DNA of 64,000 bases from Synechococcus elongatus PCC 11801 (GCF_003846445.2 NZ_CP030139.2:2211223-2275222); one strand, 5' to 3'; shown: positions 49,518-60,984, counted from the stretch's first letter. Program-made: numbers and translations. The notes: generated by a model not told the origin, from the sequence alone.

Positions 49518-50813
49518 TTGATCGAGCGTTATACGCTGCCTGCCATGGGCAGCCTTTGGACTGACACCTACAAGCTCAAAACCTGGCTGCAGGTTGAGAT
49601 TGCCGTCTGTGAAGCCCAAGCAGAGCTTGGCTACATTCCAGCCGATGCAGTTGAAACGATCAAGGCGAAGGCCAACTTCGATCCGGCCCGAGTGCTCGAG
49701 ATCGAGAAGGAAGTCCGTCACGACGTTATTGCTTTCCTGACCAACGTTAATGAATACGTTGGTGATGCAGGTCGCTACATCCACCTCGGCATGACCAGCT
49801 CGGATGTGCTGGATACAGGCCTAGCCCTGCAAATGGTGGCCAGTGTCGATCTGCTCTTGGCAGAAACCGAGAATTTAATTCAAGCAATTCGCTGGCAAGC
49901 CCAGCAGCATCGCGAAACCGTGATGATTGGCCGCTCCCACGGCATTCACGCTGAGCCGATCACCTTCGGCTTCAAGCTGGCGGGTTGGCTGGCAGAAATG
50001 CTGCGTAACCGCGATCGCTTGGTGCAAGCCCGCCAGTCCGTGGCAGTGGGCAAAATTTCGGGTGCTGTCGGCACCTATGCCAACATCGAGCCGCGCGTCG
50101 AAGCCCTGACCTGCCAAAAGCTGGGTCTGGAACCGGATACAGCCTCGACTCAGGTGATCAGCCGCGATCGCCATGCGGAATATGTCCAAGTCCTTGCCCT
50201 AGTTGCAGCGTCTCTTGAGCGCTTCTCCGTCGAGATCCGCAACCTACAGCGATCGGACGTACTGGAGGTTGAAGAATTTTTCGCCAAGGGTCAGAAAGGC
50301 TCCTCGGCAATGCCCCACAAGCGCAACCCGATTCGTTCAGAGCGGGTCAGCGGTTTGGCGCGGGTGGTTCGCGGCTATGCCGTGGCCGCGCTGGAAAACG
50401 TGGCACTCTGGCACGAGCGGGATATCTCCCACAGTTCTGTGGAGCGGATGATGCTGCCTGACTGCTCGGCTACCCTCCATTTCATGCTGGTGGAAATGAC
50501 CGAGCTGGTGAAAACCCTGCAGGTCTATCCCGAAAACATGACCCGCAACCTCAATCGCTATGGCGGGGTGGTCTTCAGCCAGCGCGTGTTGTTGGCTTTG
50601 GTAGATAAAGGGCTGAGCCGCGAAGAAGCCTATCGGATTGTCCAAAGCAACGCCCACAGCGCTTGGAATCGGGAAGGTGGCGATTTCCGCGCCCTGATTG
50701 AAGCAGATCCGACCGTTCAGGCTCACCTCAGCGCTGCCGAGATTGAAGACTGCTTCGCAGCTCAACATCATCTCCGCCACTTGGATGATGTCTATCAGCG
50801 CCTCAATATTTAG
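49518..50813 (+). CDS. purB: Adenylosuccinate lyase
   Basis: 431 residues, TTG start. Fumarase/aspartase superfamily signature SSAMPHKRNP (about residues 257-266), catalytic His in GRSHGIHAEP, and TSSDVLDTG. Acts twice in purine synthesis, releasing fumarate from SAICAR and adenylosuccinate. Confidence 0.97.
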   Translation: MIERYTLPAMGSLWTDTYKLKTWLQVEIAVCEAQAELGYIPADAVETIKAKANFDPARVLEIEKEVRHDVIAFLTNVNEYVGDAGRYIHLGMTSSDVLDTGLALQMVASVDLLLAETENLIQAIRWQAQQHRETVMIGRSHGIHAEPITFGFKLAGWLAEMLRNRDRLVQARQSVAVGKISGAVGTYANIEPRVEALTCQKLGLEPDTASTQVISRDRHAEYVQVLALVAASLERFSVEIRNLQRSDVLEVEEFFAKGQKGSSAMPHKRNPIRSERVSGLARVVRGYAVAALENVALWHERDISHSSVERMMLPDCSATLHFMLVEMTELVKTLQVYPENMTRNLNRYGGVVFSQRVLLALVDKGLSREEAYRIVQSNAHSAWNREGGDFRALIEADPTVQAHLSAAEIEDCFAAQHHLRHLDDVYQRLNI

Positions 50814-50859
50814 CGCTGATTAACACTCCAACTTCAGCAAGGCACAGGGCCACCTCCAG

Positions 50860-51486
50860 ATGTTCTCCAACATGGTTTTAAAGTTGGCAGCAGCACTGAG
50901 TGGTCTTGTGCTGATTTTGTTTGTGGGCTTTCACTTAGCCACCAACCTCTTGCTGTGGCGGGGAGCCGATGCCCTCGATCGCGCGGCGATCGCACTCCAC
51001 AACCAGCTCTGGCTCCCTGTAGCTGAAGTCATTGTGCTGGGGGCGATCGCCGTTCATTTTTTGACCGTGCTGATGCTGGCTTGGCGCAATCGGCAAGCGC
51101 GCGGCACTCAAGCCTATGCGCAATGGCAGAGTAAGCAAACTAGCTGGCTGCAGTGGGCTGCCACCTCTACGGTTTTTAGTGGGTCAGGGTTGGCGCTCTT
51201 TCTGATGCTTCATCTCCGCCACTTTCGCTGGACACCCCATGATCCAGGCGATACTGCTGCACTTGTCATCCAGACGTTGCACAAGCCGATGCTCGCGATT
51301 GCTTACGGTTTGGGCGCAACTTTTTTGGCACTGCACCTCAGTCATGGTCTCCGCAGCTTAGTCCGGAGCTTGGGGTTGTTCTACCCGAAGTGGGCAGGGG
51401 TGGGGCAACGCTTGGCCATTGCGATCGCGATCGGGCTGGGACTCGGCTTTAGCAGTCTCAGTGTTTTGGCGATTGGACTACCGTGA
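50860..51486 (+). CDS. Succinate dehydrogenase cytochrome b-like membrane subunit
   Basis: 208 residues with five hydrophobic helices. Histidines in GFHLATN, HFLTV, LHLRHFRW and HLSHGLRS are placed for haem ligation, as in SdhC/FrdC-type di-haem subunits (Bacillus and Wolinella class). It stands alone here; catalytic subunits are not next to it. It follows purB by 46 bp. Confidence 0.85.
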   Translation: MFSNMVLKLAAALSGLVLILFVGFHLATNLLLWRGADALDRAAIALHNQLWLPVAEVIVLGAIAVHFLTVLMLAWRNRQARGTQAYAQWQSKQTSWLQWAATSTVFSGSGLALFLMLHLRHFRWTPHDPGDTAALVIQTLHKPMLAIAYGLGATFLALHLSHGLRSLVRSLGLFYPKWAGVGQRLAIAIAIGLGLGFSSLSVLAIGLP

Positions 51487-51513
51487 GCGGCCTTCCATCC
51501 AATCGCGCTAGCC

Positions 51514-52344
51514 CTACAACTGCTCTGCGTGGAAGTGGAGGTGATCGTCGATGAAGCTGGCGATGAAAAAGTAGCTGTGGTTATAGCCCGGTTGGTAGCG
51601 CAGGGTGAGTGCTTTACCTGCTGCTTGAGCAGCTTGCTCTAGGTTCTGCGGCAATAGTTGACCTGCCAGAAACTCATCAGCTTCGCCCTGGTCGACGAGG
51701 ATGGGTCGATCCCAAGCACTGGTTTTCAGGCATTCGCAGGCATCGTAGGTCAGCCATGTTCTGCGATCGCTCCCCAAATAGGTCGTCAGGGCTTTTTCAC
51801 CCCAAGGACATTGGCTGGGTACAGCGATCGGCGCAAACGCTGACACCGATCGATAGCGATCGGGATTGTTCAGCGCCAGAGTTAACGCACCGTGACCGCC
51901 CATTGAATGACCAAAAATACCTGCGCGATCGCCATTAATCGCGGGAAACTCAGCAGCGATCAAAGCGGGCAACTCATCACGAACGTAGGTCGCCATTTGG
52001 TAGTGCGATCGCCAAGGATCTTGGGTCGCATCGACATAAAAGCCCGCGCCTTGACCAAGATCCCAGCCTGCATCATCAGCCACATCCGATCCCCGTGGAC
52101 TGGTATCCGGTGCCACGATCGCTAATCCTAGTTCCGCCGCACCGCGCTGTGATCCTGCTTTGGTAACGAAGTTTTCATCCGTGCAGGTCAAGCCCGAAAG
52201 CCAGTAGAGTACCGGCACTGAACCCTGCTCAGCCTGCGGTGGCAGGTAGACCGAGAATGTCGTCTCACTGTTGAGCGCCGTTGATTGAACACGGTAGCGC
52301 TGCTGCCAGCCGCCAAAGCTACGGTGCGAAGAAAGCAGTTCCAT
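51514..52344 (-). CDS. fghA: S-formylglutathione hydrolase
   Basis: 276 residues, esterase D family. Nucleophile Ser in [10 protein letters not shown] (about 143-152), with Asp and His in the usual later positions ([19 protein letters not shown]). Hydrolyses S-formylglutathione to formate and glutathione. Five nt downstream of the alcohol dehydrogenase gene, whose product supplies its substrate. Confidence 0.95.
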   Translation of the reverse strand: MELLSSHRSFGGWQQRYRVQSTALNSETTFSVYLPPQAEQGSVPVLYWLSGLTCTDENFVTKAGSQRGAAELGLAIVAPDTSPRGSDVADDAGWDLGQGAGFYVDATQDPWRSHYQMATYVRDELPALIAAEFPAINGDRAGIFGHSMGGHGALTLALNNPDRYRSVSAFAPIAVPSQCPWGEKALTTYLGSDRRTWLTYDACECLKTSAWDRPILVDQGEADEFLAGQLLPQNLEQAAQAAGKALTLRYQPGYNHSYFFIASFIDDHLHFHAEQL

Positions 52345-52349
52345 GGCGT

Positions 52350-53716
<1,367 letters not shown>

Positions 53717-54304
53717 TTAAAAGCGTGAACCCGGCTGTTGCAGAAAAGCCAGCTCTTCTGGAGTAGAAGGGCGGTCTAGGATTGCGTTGCGATGCGGAAA
53801 ACGGCCGAACCGCACAATAATCTCGCGGTGTTGATGGGCATAGTCGATCGCACCTGTATGGATTGGGTCATCGCCCAGTGCTTCAAACAAAGCAACTGCC
53901 CGATCTTGATCAGCGAGATTTTCGCTGTGTTCTAGCGGCAAGTAGACAAACCAACGCTGTACTGGTATCAGTTGCTGATCCCAGCCTTTGGCTAGACAGT
54001 GGTTGGCGATCGCTAGTGCTAATTCATCAGTGGCAAAGGCTTCAGGGCGATCGCGGAAACAGTTGCGTGGCACTTGATCAAATAAGAGCAGCAATGCCAG
54101 TGCCTGTTGCGGTGTGGCGATCGCCTCTAAATCAATTCCCTCTGCGAGGACTTGCTCGTATAGCCCCAAGAAGCGATCGCGCATCTCGGCATCAAAGGCC
54201 TCGGACTTCTGGAACCACGGCGATCGTGGTTGCCCATAGTCTGAATCGGTGGGCTGGCCGAACCAAAAATCGAGGAGTGCTTGTGCAGCGTCAGCAGTGA
54301 TCAT
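53717..54304 (-). CDS. DUF924 family protein
   Basis: 195 residues, all-helical. LLDFWFGQP near the start, LFDQVPRNCFRD, and FVYLPLEHSENLADQDRAV identify DUF924, a TPR-like family widespread in bacteria with no established activity. Its ATG overlaps the stop of the tyrosine phosphatase gene by one base. Confidence 0.9.
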   Translation of the reverse strand: MITADAAQALLDFWFGQPTDSDYGQPRSPWFQKSEAFDAEMRDRFLGLYEQVLAEGIDLEAIATPQQALALLLLFDQVPRNCFRDRPEAFATDELALAIANHCLAKGWDQQLIPVQRWFVYLPLEHSENLADQDRAVALFEALGDDPIHTGAIDYAHQHREIIVRFGRFPHRNAILDRPSTPEELAFLQQPGSRF

Positions 54305-54795
54305 CAGCGGCGGGCTTGAATCAGTCCCTCCTGTTGTAAGTGGTCGAGCAGTCCGCTGCAGGCATCGAGCAGCAGATTAATTACATAACGAAATCCTTCA
54401 GGTCCACCGTAGTAGGGATCAGGAACCTCACGATCGCTAAATTCGCGGCAGAACTCGCACATGCGCCGCACTTTGTGGCGATACTCACCCGCGCGATCGA
54501 GGGCCAAAATATCTTCGTAGTTCTCGTCATCCATCGCCAAAATCAGGTCAAACTGCTCAAAATCCGTGCGATGAAACTGGCGGGCTTTGCCCTGCATCGC
54601 GATGCCTTGCTCCCGAGCAGCAGCCGTCATACGGCGATCGGGCGGATTGCCGACGTGATAACTGGCAGTGCCAGCAGAGTCGCAGCGCACGACGCGATCG
54701 AGTCCTGCTTCGGTCAGCAAGTGATTCATGATGTTTTCTGCCGACGGCGATCGGCAGATGTTGCCCAAGCAAACGAACAGCACTTTGACAGTCAT
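54304..54795 (-). CDS. Low-molecular-weight protein tyrosine phosphatase
   Basis: 163 residues from the ATG at 54795. The P-loop VCLGNICRSPSAE gives Cys9 as nucleophile and Arg15 (C-x5-R), and the late DPYYGG motif gives the catalytic acid Asp. Cyanobacterial homologues dephosphorylate phycobilisome and photosystem proteins in vitro. Coupled to the DUF924 gene. Confidence 0.93.
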   Translation of the reverse strand: MTVKVLFVCLGNICRSPSAENIMNHLLTEAGLDRVVRCDSAGTASYHVGNPPDRRMTAAAREQGIAMQGKARQFHRTDFEQFDLILAMDDENYEDILALDRAGEYRHKVRRMCEFCREFSDREVPDPYYGGPEGFRYVINLLLDACSGLLDHLQQEGLIQARR

Positions 54796-54885
54796 TGCAA
54801 ACTCTCTCTGCGATCGCGACCAACCTAAACAGCAAAAGCGGGGAGACCTTGCGATCGCCCCGCCATCCTTCACTCCAGTCAGGGA

Positions 54886-55227
54886 CTAGAGGCCGGGGAT
54901 GCCCAAACCAGCCGTCAACTCTTCCATCTTTTCTTTCATGGCGGCAGTGGATTTTTGGTAGGCGTCTTTCATCGCCGTTGCCACCAGCTCAGAAAGCACT
55001 TCCGCGCCTTCATTCAGAGCCTCAGGAGCAATTTCAGCCCGCAGCGGTTCTTGGTTGCCGCTGACCCAAACCTTGACCAATCCACCTTGGGCTTGGCCTT
55101 CGATTTCCATGTTGTTGAGGTCTTCTTGAACTTGTTTGGCCCCTTCTTGCACTTGCTGCGCTTTTTTGAAGGCATCAGCAAGCTCTTTCATTTTTCCGAG
55201 GCTGAAGCCGAACCCTTTTCCCGCCAT
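54886..55227 (-). CDS. ebfC: YbaB/EbfC nucleoid-associated protein
   Basis: 113 residues from the ATG at 55227 ([20 protein letters not shown]); codons before it in the frame do not fit the family. A helical tail flanks a beta-strand core ([11 protein letters not shown]). A small dimeric DNA-binding protein. Confidence 0.93.
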   Translation of the reverse strand: MAGKGFGFSLGKMKELADAFKKAQQVQEGAKQVQEDLNNMEIEGQAQGGLVKVWVSGNQEPLRAEIAPEALNEGAEVLSELVATAMKDAYQKSTAAMKEKMEELTAGLGIPGL

Positions 55228-55343
55228 AGTGCGTGTTGATCTCCGAAATTGTGTTGGGCTGCCAAGACCCAACTTTACCACCGCCCTTGATCCCCGCCAC
55301 GCTGCTCAGTCTGACCCTGCGGTGACATGCCCCAATGCCATAC

Positions 55344-56069
55344 TCAAGTTGGCGGTTGACCCGGGCAGACGAGGTTTTGGAAGTCACATTGATAGATCGT
55401 GGGTTTCTGCCAGCTCAGAGGAATTTCCAGCAGATCCCGTGCGCCAGTGACTCCTTGACCCAAAAACAGGGCAGCAGCGGCAATATTCAGCACGATATGC
55501 AAAATCCGCCAGCGAGGAAAGCGTTGAATTTCAGGCAAGGTTGCGAGAGCAAAGATCATCAACAGCACCAGAATGATGCCGTAGTAGTAGTGCGAAACCA
55601 ACGCTTCATAGTCCCGTTTGAAGACTTCAGGTTGTTGCCCTAAAGCGACGACCCCAAAACCGGTGAGGATGGCAAATAAAGCGCGGGGGAGACGAAGATC
55701 GCGCGGTGTTTTGGGGCGGATCAAAAAGAGGGTCGCGATCGCCACCAAAGAGCCGACCCAAGCGAGAATCAGTGCCACCAGTCGCGCTGTGCCACCTGTA
55801 AATTCGGCAGCACCGACTTCTACAAACTTCGAAAAAATTGGATAGCCAATGCCAAGGAGCGAGACAATAACGACGCCTGTTGTCAGCCAGCGACCTGCTT
55901 GACTATGCTCTTGCCCAACGCTGACAGGAATTTTCGATTTCGCATCCGATGGGCTGAGTCGGCGCTGACGTGTCAGCCAGGCCTGCCGCAACACCACCCC
56001 CAGAATCGGATAAATCACAACGACAGCGATCGCAGGGTGGAGTATCGCCCACCAATCTAAAAATTTCAT
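55344..56069 (-). CDS. DUF4079 membrane protein
   Basis: 241 residues with about seven membrane helices. The LHPAIAVVVIYPILGVVLRQA start and the C-terminal RILHIVLNIAAAALFLGQGVTGARDLLEIP carry conserved histidines, as in DUF4079, a cyanobacterial family resembling b-type cytochrome-like proteins. Function unknown. Divergent from the glycosyltransferase gene. Confidence 0.85.
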   Translation of the reverse strand: MKFLDWWAILHPAIAVVVIYPILGVVLRQAWLTRQRRLSPSDAKSKIPVSVGQEHSQAGRWLTTGVVIVSLLGIGYPIFSKFVEVGAAEFTGGTARLVALILAWVGSLVAIATLFLIRPKTPRDLRLPRALFAILTGFGVVALGQQPEVFKRDYEALVSHYYYGIILVLLMIFALATLPEIQRFPRWRILHIVLNIAAAALFLGQGVTGARDLLEIPLSWQKPTIYQCDFQNLVCPGQPPT

Positions 56070-56158
56070 GAGTTAATGCCCAGAGCATCCCATGGAGCGG
56101 ATAATAACCGTCCCATCACGTTAATGTGGGCACATTAACGCCGAAAGATTAAGAGAAA

Positions 56159-58408
56159 ATGACAAGGCCAATCAGCAGGCAACCGTCCCTGCCCCCGCTG
56201 GCCGCTCTTTGGCACTGGCTTCTCCAAAACCGACAGATCCCTACCTTCTTTGCGCTTGGGGTACTGCTGTCGCTGCTCACCCTACAAGTCGCTTGGGTAC
56301 TGGGTGAACCACGGATCAATCAGTTTTTTCAAACTCTCGATCGCTGGCAGCAGCGTCCTCCTGCTTGGTTGCAAACGCCAATGGAAGGGCTCTGGGCTTG
56401 GAGTTGGCCCTGTTTACTCTTAGTTCTCCTCTGGGTCATTACCCGCCTTTGGAAGCGGCCGAGTTTTTGGCCCCGGCTCGTTGTGGTCGGTATTCTGGCG
56501 CTACTGACGGTGCGCTACCTGCTGTGGCGATCGCTGTCGACGCTCAACGTCTCGACGCCCTTGAATGGCAGTTTGAGCTTAATGCTCTACGGCATGGAAC
56601 TGCTGTTGCTGGTTACTGGTCTCATCCAGCTGCTGCTTAGTGTGGCTGCCCGCGATCGCCAAGCGCAAGCCGATCAGTATGCAGTAGTGGTTCAGCAAGG
56701 GCACTATCAACCCCATGTCGATATCTTGGTGCCCACCTACAACGAGCCGGTTAGCTTGCTGCGGCGGACCCTCGTGGGTTGTTTGGCGCTGAATTACCCA
56801 GCCAAGACAGTCTATGTACTAGACGATGGCGATCGGCCCGAAGTAGCGGCTCTTGCGCGGCAATTAGGCTGTCGCTATCAGACGCGCTGCGATCGCGAGG
56901 GTGCGAAAGCCGGCAATCTCAACGCTGCCTTACCGAATTGCCAAGGCGAACTGATCGCAGTGTTTGATTCGGACTTCATTCCCCAAAAGACTTTTCTGGT
57001 GAGAACTGTCGGATTCTTTCAAGACCCACGCGTTGGGTTGGTGCAAACACCTCAAAGTTTTTATAACCCTGACCCGATCGCCTACAACCTCGATTTGGCA
57101 GCAGAGATTCCGCCTGAAGATGAAATCTTTTATCGGCATGTTCAGCCAATGCGGGATGGTGTCGGCAGTGTCGTCTGCGTTGGGACATCTTTTGTGGTGC
57201 GGAGACAAGCCCTCGAAGCAATCGGTGGCTTTGTCACTGAGTCCCTCTCGGAAGACTATTTCACCGGTATCCGTATCGCAGCATCGGGCTACCAGCTGAT
57301 TTATCTCAATGAAAAGCTCAGTCAGGGTCTGGCTCCCGAAAGCTTAGCGGCCTACGCCAAACAGCGCCTGCGTTGGGCGCGCGGCACTCTGCAGGCATTT
57401 TTCATCCAAGCCAACCCGCTGACCATTGCTGGTTTGAACCCGCTCCAGCGGCTCGGGCATTTAGAAGGACTTCTGCATTGGTTCTCCAGCCTGCCGCGCA
57501 TCCTGTTTCTGGTAATGCCGCTGGGGTATGGCATTGGGATCATGCCGGTGAAGGCCACGGGGCCGGAACTGCTCTACTTTTTACTCCCCATCTATCTCGG
57601 ACATCTGACGGTCTTCAACTGGTTGAACCGGCGATCGCGATCGGCTCTACTCTCTGAAATTTATTCCCTCGTCTTAGCGGTACCACTGGCAGTCACTAGC
57701 TTGCAGGCGCTCATCCAGCCTTTTCGGTGTCAGTTTTCTGTGACACCTAAGGGATTGCGTCAGGATCGTTTCTTCTTTAATTGGGCTTTAGCTTGGCCCT
57801 TGCTAATTCTGTTCGCGGCTACTTGGGTCAGTGTAGGGCTGAATTTGCGGCAATTTTGGCTGCTGAGTCAGCAGGCTGATGGCGCCCAGATGCGGGGCTT
57901 GGGGCTCGGTCTCTGGTGGGCGGGCTACAACTTGGTTTTGCTGGCCGTTGCTCTGCTAGCCCTTTGGGATGCTCCACGCGATGGTCGCGAAGCGATGATT
58001 ACTCACCCTCTAACTTTGGATCTGCAAACCGATTCAGGGGAGGTGCTGACGGTGCGCAGTCAAGCACAAAGTGAGGCAGTCATTCGCCTTGAGAGCAAGC
58101 TGGTTCTACCCGAAGGATCTCTAACCTTGACTCGCTTGGGGAATCAGATGTTCTCCGTTCCGATTCAGCGCTGCGATCGCGATGCCCAAGGGACTTGGCT
58201 GTGGCTCACCCCTCAGACTGCTGATCAAAACCGGCTGATTGAAGCCATCTACTGTCATGCAACTGAGTATCGTCGCTGGGAAAGTCCGGGTGAACGGCGA
58301 TCGCTGTTCTTGATTTTGAAAACCTTACTCTGGCCGCCGATTCTCCGATCGCGGCAGCGGCCAGCCCAACTGGGTCGGTTGTTGGTAGAGGCGCCGCAGC
58401 GTTTCTAG
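56159..58408 (+). CDS. Cellulose-synthase-like family 2 glycosyltransferase with PilZ-like C-terminus
   Basis: 749 residues. Two N-terminal membrane helices, then a GT2 domain (about 180-410) with the donor-binding VDILVPTYNEP and DDGDRPE (about 221), DSD (about 269), the catalytic-base region SEDYFTG (about 363-369) and QRLRWARG (about 401-408), the D,D,D,QxxRW pattern of processive enzymes. More helices follow, then a C-terminal domain with PilZ-like strands. It makes a beta-glucan or related exopolysaccharide; cellulose is the likeliest product. No bcsB-type partner is adjacent. Confidence 0.9.
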   Translation: MTRPISRQPSLPPLAALWHWLLQNRQIPTFFALGVLLSLLTLQVAWVLGEPRINQFFQTLDRWQQRPPAWLQTPMEGLWAWSWPCLLLVLLWVITRLWKRPSFWPRLVVVGILALLTVRYLLWRSLSTLNVSTPLNGSLSLMLYGMELLLLVTGLIQLLLSVAARDRQAQADQYAVVVQQGHYQPHVDILVPTYNEPVSLLRRTLVGCLALNYPAKTVYVLDDGDRPEVAALARQLGCRYQTRCDREGAKAGNLNAALPNCQGELIAVFDSDFIPQKTFLVRTVGFFQDPRVGLVQTPQSFYNPDPIAYNLDLAAEIPPEDEIFYRHVQPMRDGVGSVVCVGTSFVVRRQALEAIGGFVTESLSEDYFTGIRIAASGYQLIYLNEKLSQGLAPESLAAYAKQRLRWARGTLQAFFIQANPLTIAGLNPLQRLGHLEGLLHWFSSLPRILFLVMPLGYGIGIMPVKATGPELLYFLLPIYLGHLTVFNWLNRRSRSALLSEIYSLVLAVPLAVTSLQALIQPFRCQFSVTPKGLRQDRFFFNWALAWPLLILFAATWVSVGLNLRQFWLLSQQADGAQMRGLGLGLWWAGYNLVLLAVALLALWDAPRDGREAMITHPLTLDLQTDSGEVLTVRSQAQSEAVIRLESKLVLPEGSLTLTRLGNQMFSVPIQRCDRDAQGTWLWLTPQTADQNRLIEAIYCHATEYRRWESPGERRSLFLILKTLLWPPILRSRQRPAQLGRLLVEAPQRF

Positions 58409-59122
58409 ATCACGCTCTGTCAGCTGGATATTGCGGCTCGATTGAGCCACATACATTACATCTTCAGGCTGATCACTGTGCCCCCAGAGGCCAAAAGCAT
58501 GGCCCAATTCGTGGCGAGCGGTGGAAACGAGTCCTGCAAAGCCCTGTGTGAGGCCAAGGTCAATTCGGTAGCGCGGCAAGGCACGATCGCCTTCGCGATA
58601 GAACAGCAGCGTCGTTTCTGCTGTGCGGGCGCGATCGAGTTGCCCTTCTGCATTCCGGCGTAGAGGTGGGCTCCGTCGCCAAATACTGATATCAGCTTTG
58701 GCTGGATCGCTGACCAGTTGCAGGTCAAAGTAGGGTTGCCAGTCTGCCAAGGCTTGATTGACTGCTTGCTGCCATTGTTGTTGCCGTTGTTCCTCAGCCG
58801 TACTGCCCAAACTAGCGGGTTCAACATAGACGCAGAGTGGCGACACGGCCCACACTAAATAGCCGTAGCGACTCGGCGCGATCGCCTCTAGGTAATGATT
58901 GCCAGTCTGCGGTAAATCAGCCCAGCTTGCAGGTAGGGGGTGCACCTGCTGGGCGATCGGTACTTCCGTACTGCTCGACAAGAGTTGTCGACTGCGATCA
59001 ATTTGACAGCGATTGCTTGGCGGAGCCGAGTGACTCGCGAGTGGCAGGATAGTTGCAGCGATCGCCAGCAACACTGATGCAATCCAGCCGAGTCGCCAAA
59101 TCTGCGATCGCCGCCTACGCAC
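58325..59122 (-). CDS. Matrixin-like secreted zinc metalloprotease
   Basis: 265 residues from a GTG at 59122, five bases beyond the secG stop; a TTG at 59167 is the alternative. The start is RRRR-rich and followed by a hydrophobic signal. The zinc motif HELGHAFGLWGH (HExxHxxGxxH) is followed by EDVMY, the Met-turn. Metzincin (M10-like) family. Its last 84 bp overlap the 3' end of the convergent glycosyltransferase gene. Confidence 0.88.
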   Translation of the reverse strand: MRRRRSQIWRLGWIASVLLAIAATILPLASHSAPPSNRCQIDRSRQLLSSSTEVPIAQQVHPLPASWADLPQTGNHYLEAIAPSRYGYLVWAVSPLCVYVEPASLGSTAEEQRQQQWQQAVNQALADWQPYFDLQLVSDPAKADISIWRRSPPLRRNAEGQLDRARTAETTLLFYREGDRALPRYRIDLGLTQGFAGLVSTARHELGHAFGLWGHSDQPEDVMYVAQSSRNIQLTERDLETLRRLYQQPTQLGWPLPRSENRRPE

Positions 59123-59126
59123 AGGA

Positions 59127-59366
59127 CTAGCCAGCGGCGCGATTGAGCCAGCCTGCACTGAGCACAATCGTCAGTGACAGGAAGAGGGTGAACAGCGTCC
59201 AAGTCACGCGATTGAGCGTACTCTCAGCGCTTTTGGCACTGGTAAACAGTTGTCCTTGGCCACCAATGCCGCCCAAGCCATCGCCCTTGGGGCTATGGAG
59301 CAGCACCAGCACTACGAGGCCAGCCGCCGAGCCCATCCAGACGTATTGCAGGATATTTTGCAGCAT
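59127..59366 (-). CDS. secG: Preprotein translocase subunit SecG
   Basis: 79 residues, two membrane helices (about 7-25 and 56-73) around the glycine-rich HSPKGDGLGGIGGQGQLF loop, the SecG signature. Located 19 bp downstream of gpmI. Confidence 0.93.
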   Translation of the reverse strand: MLQNILQYVWMGSAAGLVVLVLLHSPKGDGLGGIGGQGQLFTSAKSAESTLNRVTWTLFTLFLSLTIVLSAGWLNRAAG

Positions 59367-59385
59367 GGGTTCAAAACAGAAGTCA

Positions 59386-60984
59386 CTAGACTCCTACTTT
59401 AACTGGCGTCCGCCCCTGCTTGACCTCATAAGCAGCCGCTTCAATCATCGAACGCCCTGTCATTTCTGGCGGTTGCGGCAATCCGAGCAGTTGCAGGATC
59501 GTCGGCGCGATATCCGACAGACGACCATCTTTCCGCAGGGGAACATCTGTGCCGTAGCCCGGTAACTTGCGCTGCTCACCCTCGACCAAAATGAAAGGCA
59601 CCTGATTGGTGGTGTGGGCCGTCCAAGGCTCACCGTTTTCGTCCCACATGTATTCCGCGTTGCCATGGTCAGCGGTGATCAAAGCGGTTCCGCCAGCCAT
59701 GTTGATGGCACTGACCAATCGGCCTAAACATCGATCGACTGCTTCAATCGCCTCCACGGTGGCCCCCATTTTGCCGGTGTGACCCACCATGTCGGGGTTC
59801 GCGTAGTTGATCACAATCAGGGAATAAATGCCCTTGTTGATCGCTGCGATCGCCGCATCCGTCACTGCAGCCGCCGACATTTTGGGTGCGCGATCGTAGG
59901 TGGCGACCATCGGGCTAGGGATCAGCTCCCGATCTTCACCTGGGAAGGGCTCCTCAATACCGCCGTTGAAGAAGTAGGTGACGTGTGGATATTTTTCAGT
60001 TTCTGCGGTGCGGAATTGCCGCAGGCCGTGGTTGGCAATCACCTCACCCAGAATGTTGGTCAGGTTTTGTGGCTCAAAAGCCACCGGCACATTCAGGTTG
60101 GCGTCGTATTGGGTGAAGGTGACAAAGGCCAGCGGCTGAATCAGATCCCGCTCAAAGCCCTCAAACTCTGGCTCCACAAAGGCGTAGGTTAGCTGGCGGG
60201 CGCGATCGGGACGGAAGTTGAAAAAGATCACTCCATCTCCGGGTGCGATCGCCCCCGGAGCAAGCCGCGTCGGTTCGACAAATTCATCGGAAACCCCTTT
60301 GGCGTAGGTTTCTTTCAACACTTCAGTGGCTGTTTGGCCGCAACCTTCACCATCAATCGTGAGCAATTCGTAGGCCTTGCGCACCCGATCCCAGCGGCGA
60401 TCGCGATCCATGGCAAAGTAGCGACCGCAAAGAGTAGTCAACTGACCCACGCCTGTGGCTTCAATCAGTCGCTCAATTTTGGCGATACAGTTCACCCCTT
60501 CCGTGGGGTTGGTATCACGACCATCGGTGATGGCATGGATACAGACCTCTTGAATGCCCTGAGCCGCTGCTAACTTCAGCAGGCCCCCCAAGTGATCGAG
60601 GTGGGCATGCACCCCACCATCTGAACAAAGGCCCAGCAAGTGTAGCTTGCTCCCATGCTGCCGGACAGCCTTGCAAGCATGAACTAGGGCAGGGTTTTCA
60701 AGAATACTGCCATCTTCAACGGCATCGGTGATGCGAACCAATTCCTGCGGCACAATGCGCCCAGCACCAAGGTTGAGATGTCCCACCTCGGAATTCCCCA
60801 TCTGACCATCGGGCAGTCCGACGTCCTTGCCAGAAGTGCGAATCAGAGTACTGGGGTAAGCCTCCCAGAGCGCATCCATAATCGGCGTCTCTGCCGTACG
60901 AATCGCGTTGCCTTCCGTAGCGTTGCGATATCCCCAGCCGTCAAGGATGACGAGGACAACAGGCGAAATGGAAGCATCCAACAT
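59386..60984 (-). CDS. gpmI: Cofactor-independent phosphoglycerate mutase
   Basis: 532 residues, alkaline-phosphatase superfamily. Ser65 in GNSEVGHL is the phosphorylated catalytic serine; metal ligands lie in ILDGWGYR, NYANPDMVGHTG and ADHGNAE. Interconverts 3- and 2-phosphoglycerate; binds Mn. Confidence 0.97.
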   Translation of the reverse strand: MLDASISPVVLVILDGWGYRNATEGNAIRTAETPIMDALWEAYPSTLIRTSGKDVGLPDGQMGNSEVGHLNLGAGRIVPQELVRITDAVEDGSILENPALVHACKAVRQHGSKLHLLGLCSDGGVHAHLDHLGGLLKLAAAQGIQEVCIHAITDGRDTNPTEGVNCIAKIERLIEATGVGQLTTLCGRYFAMDRDRRWDRVRKAYELLTIDGEGCGQTATEVLKETYAKGVSDEFVEPTRLAPGAIAPGDGVIFFNFRPDRARQLTYAFVEPEFEGFERDLIQPLAFVTFTQYDANLNVPVAFEPQNLTNILGEVIANHGLRQFRTAETEKYPHVTYFFNGGIEEPFPGEDRELIPSPMVATYDRAPKMSAAAVTDAAIAAINKGIYSLIVINYANPDMVGHTGKMGATVEAIEAVDRCLGRLVSAINMAGGTALITADHGNAEYMWDENGEPWTAHTTNQVPFILVEGEQRKLPGYGTDVPLRKDGRLSDIAPTILQLLGLPQPPEMTGRSMIEAAAYEVKQGRTPVKVGV

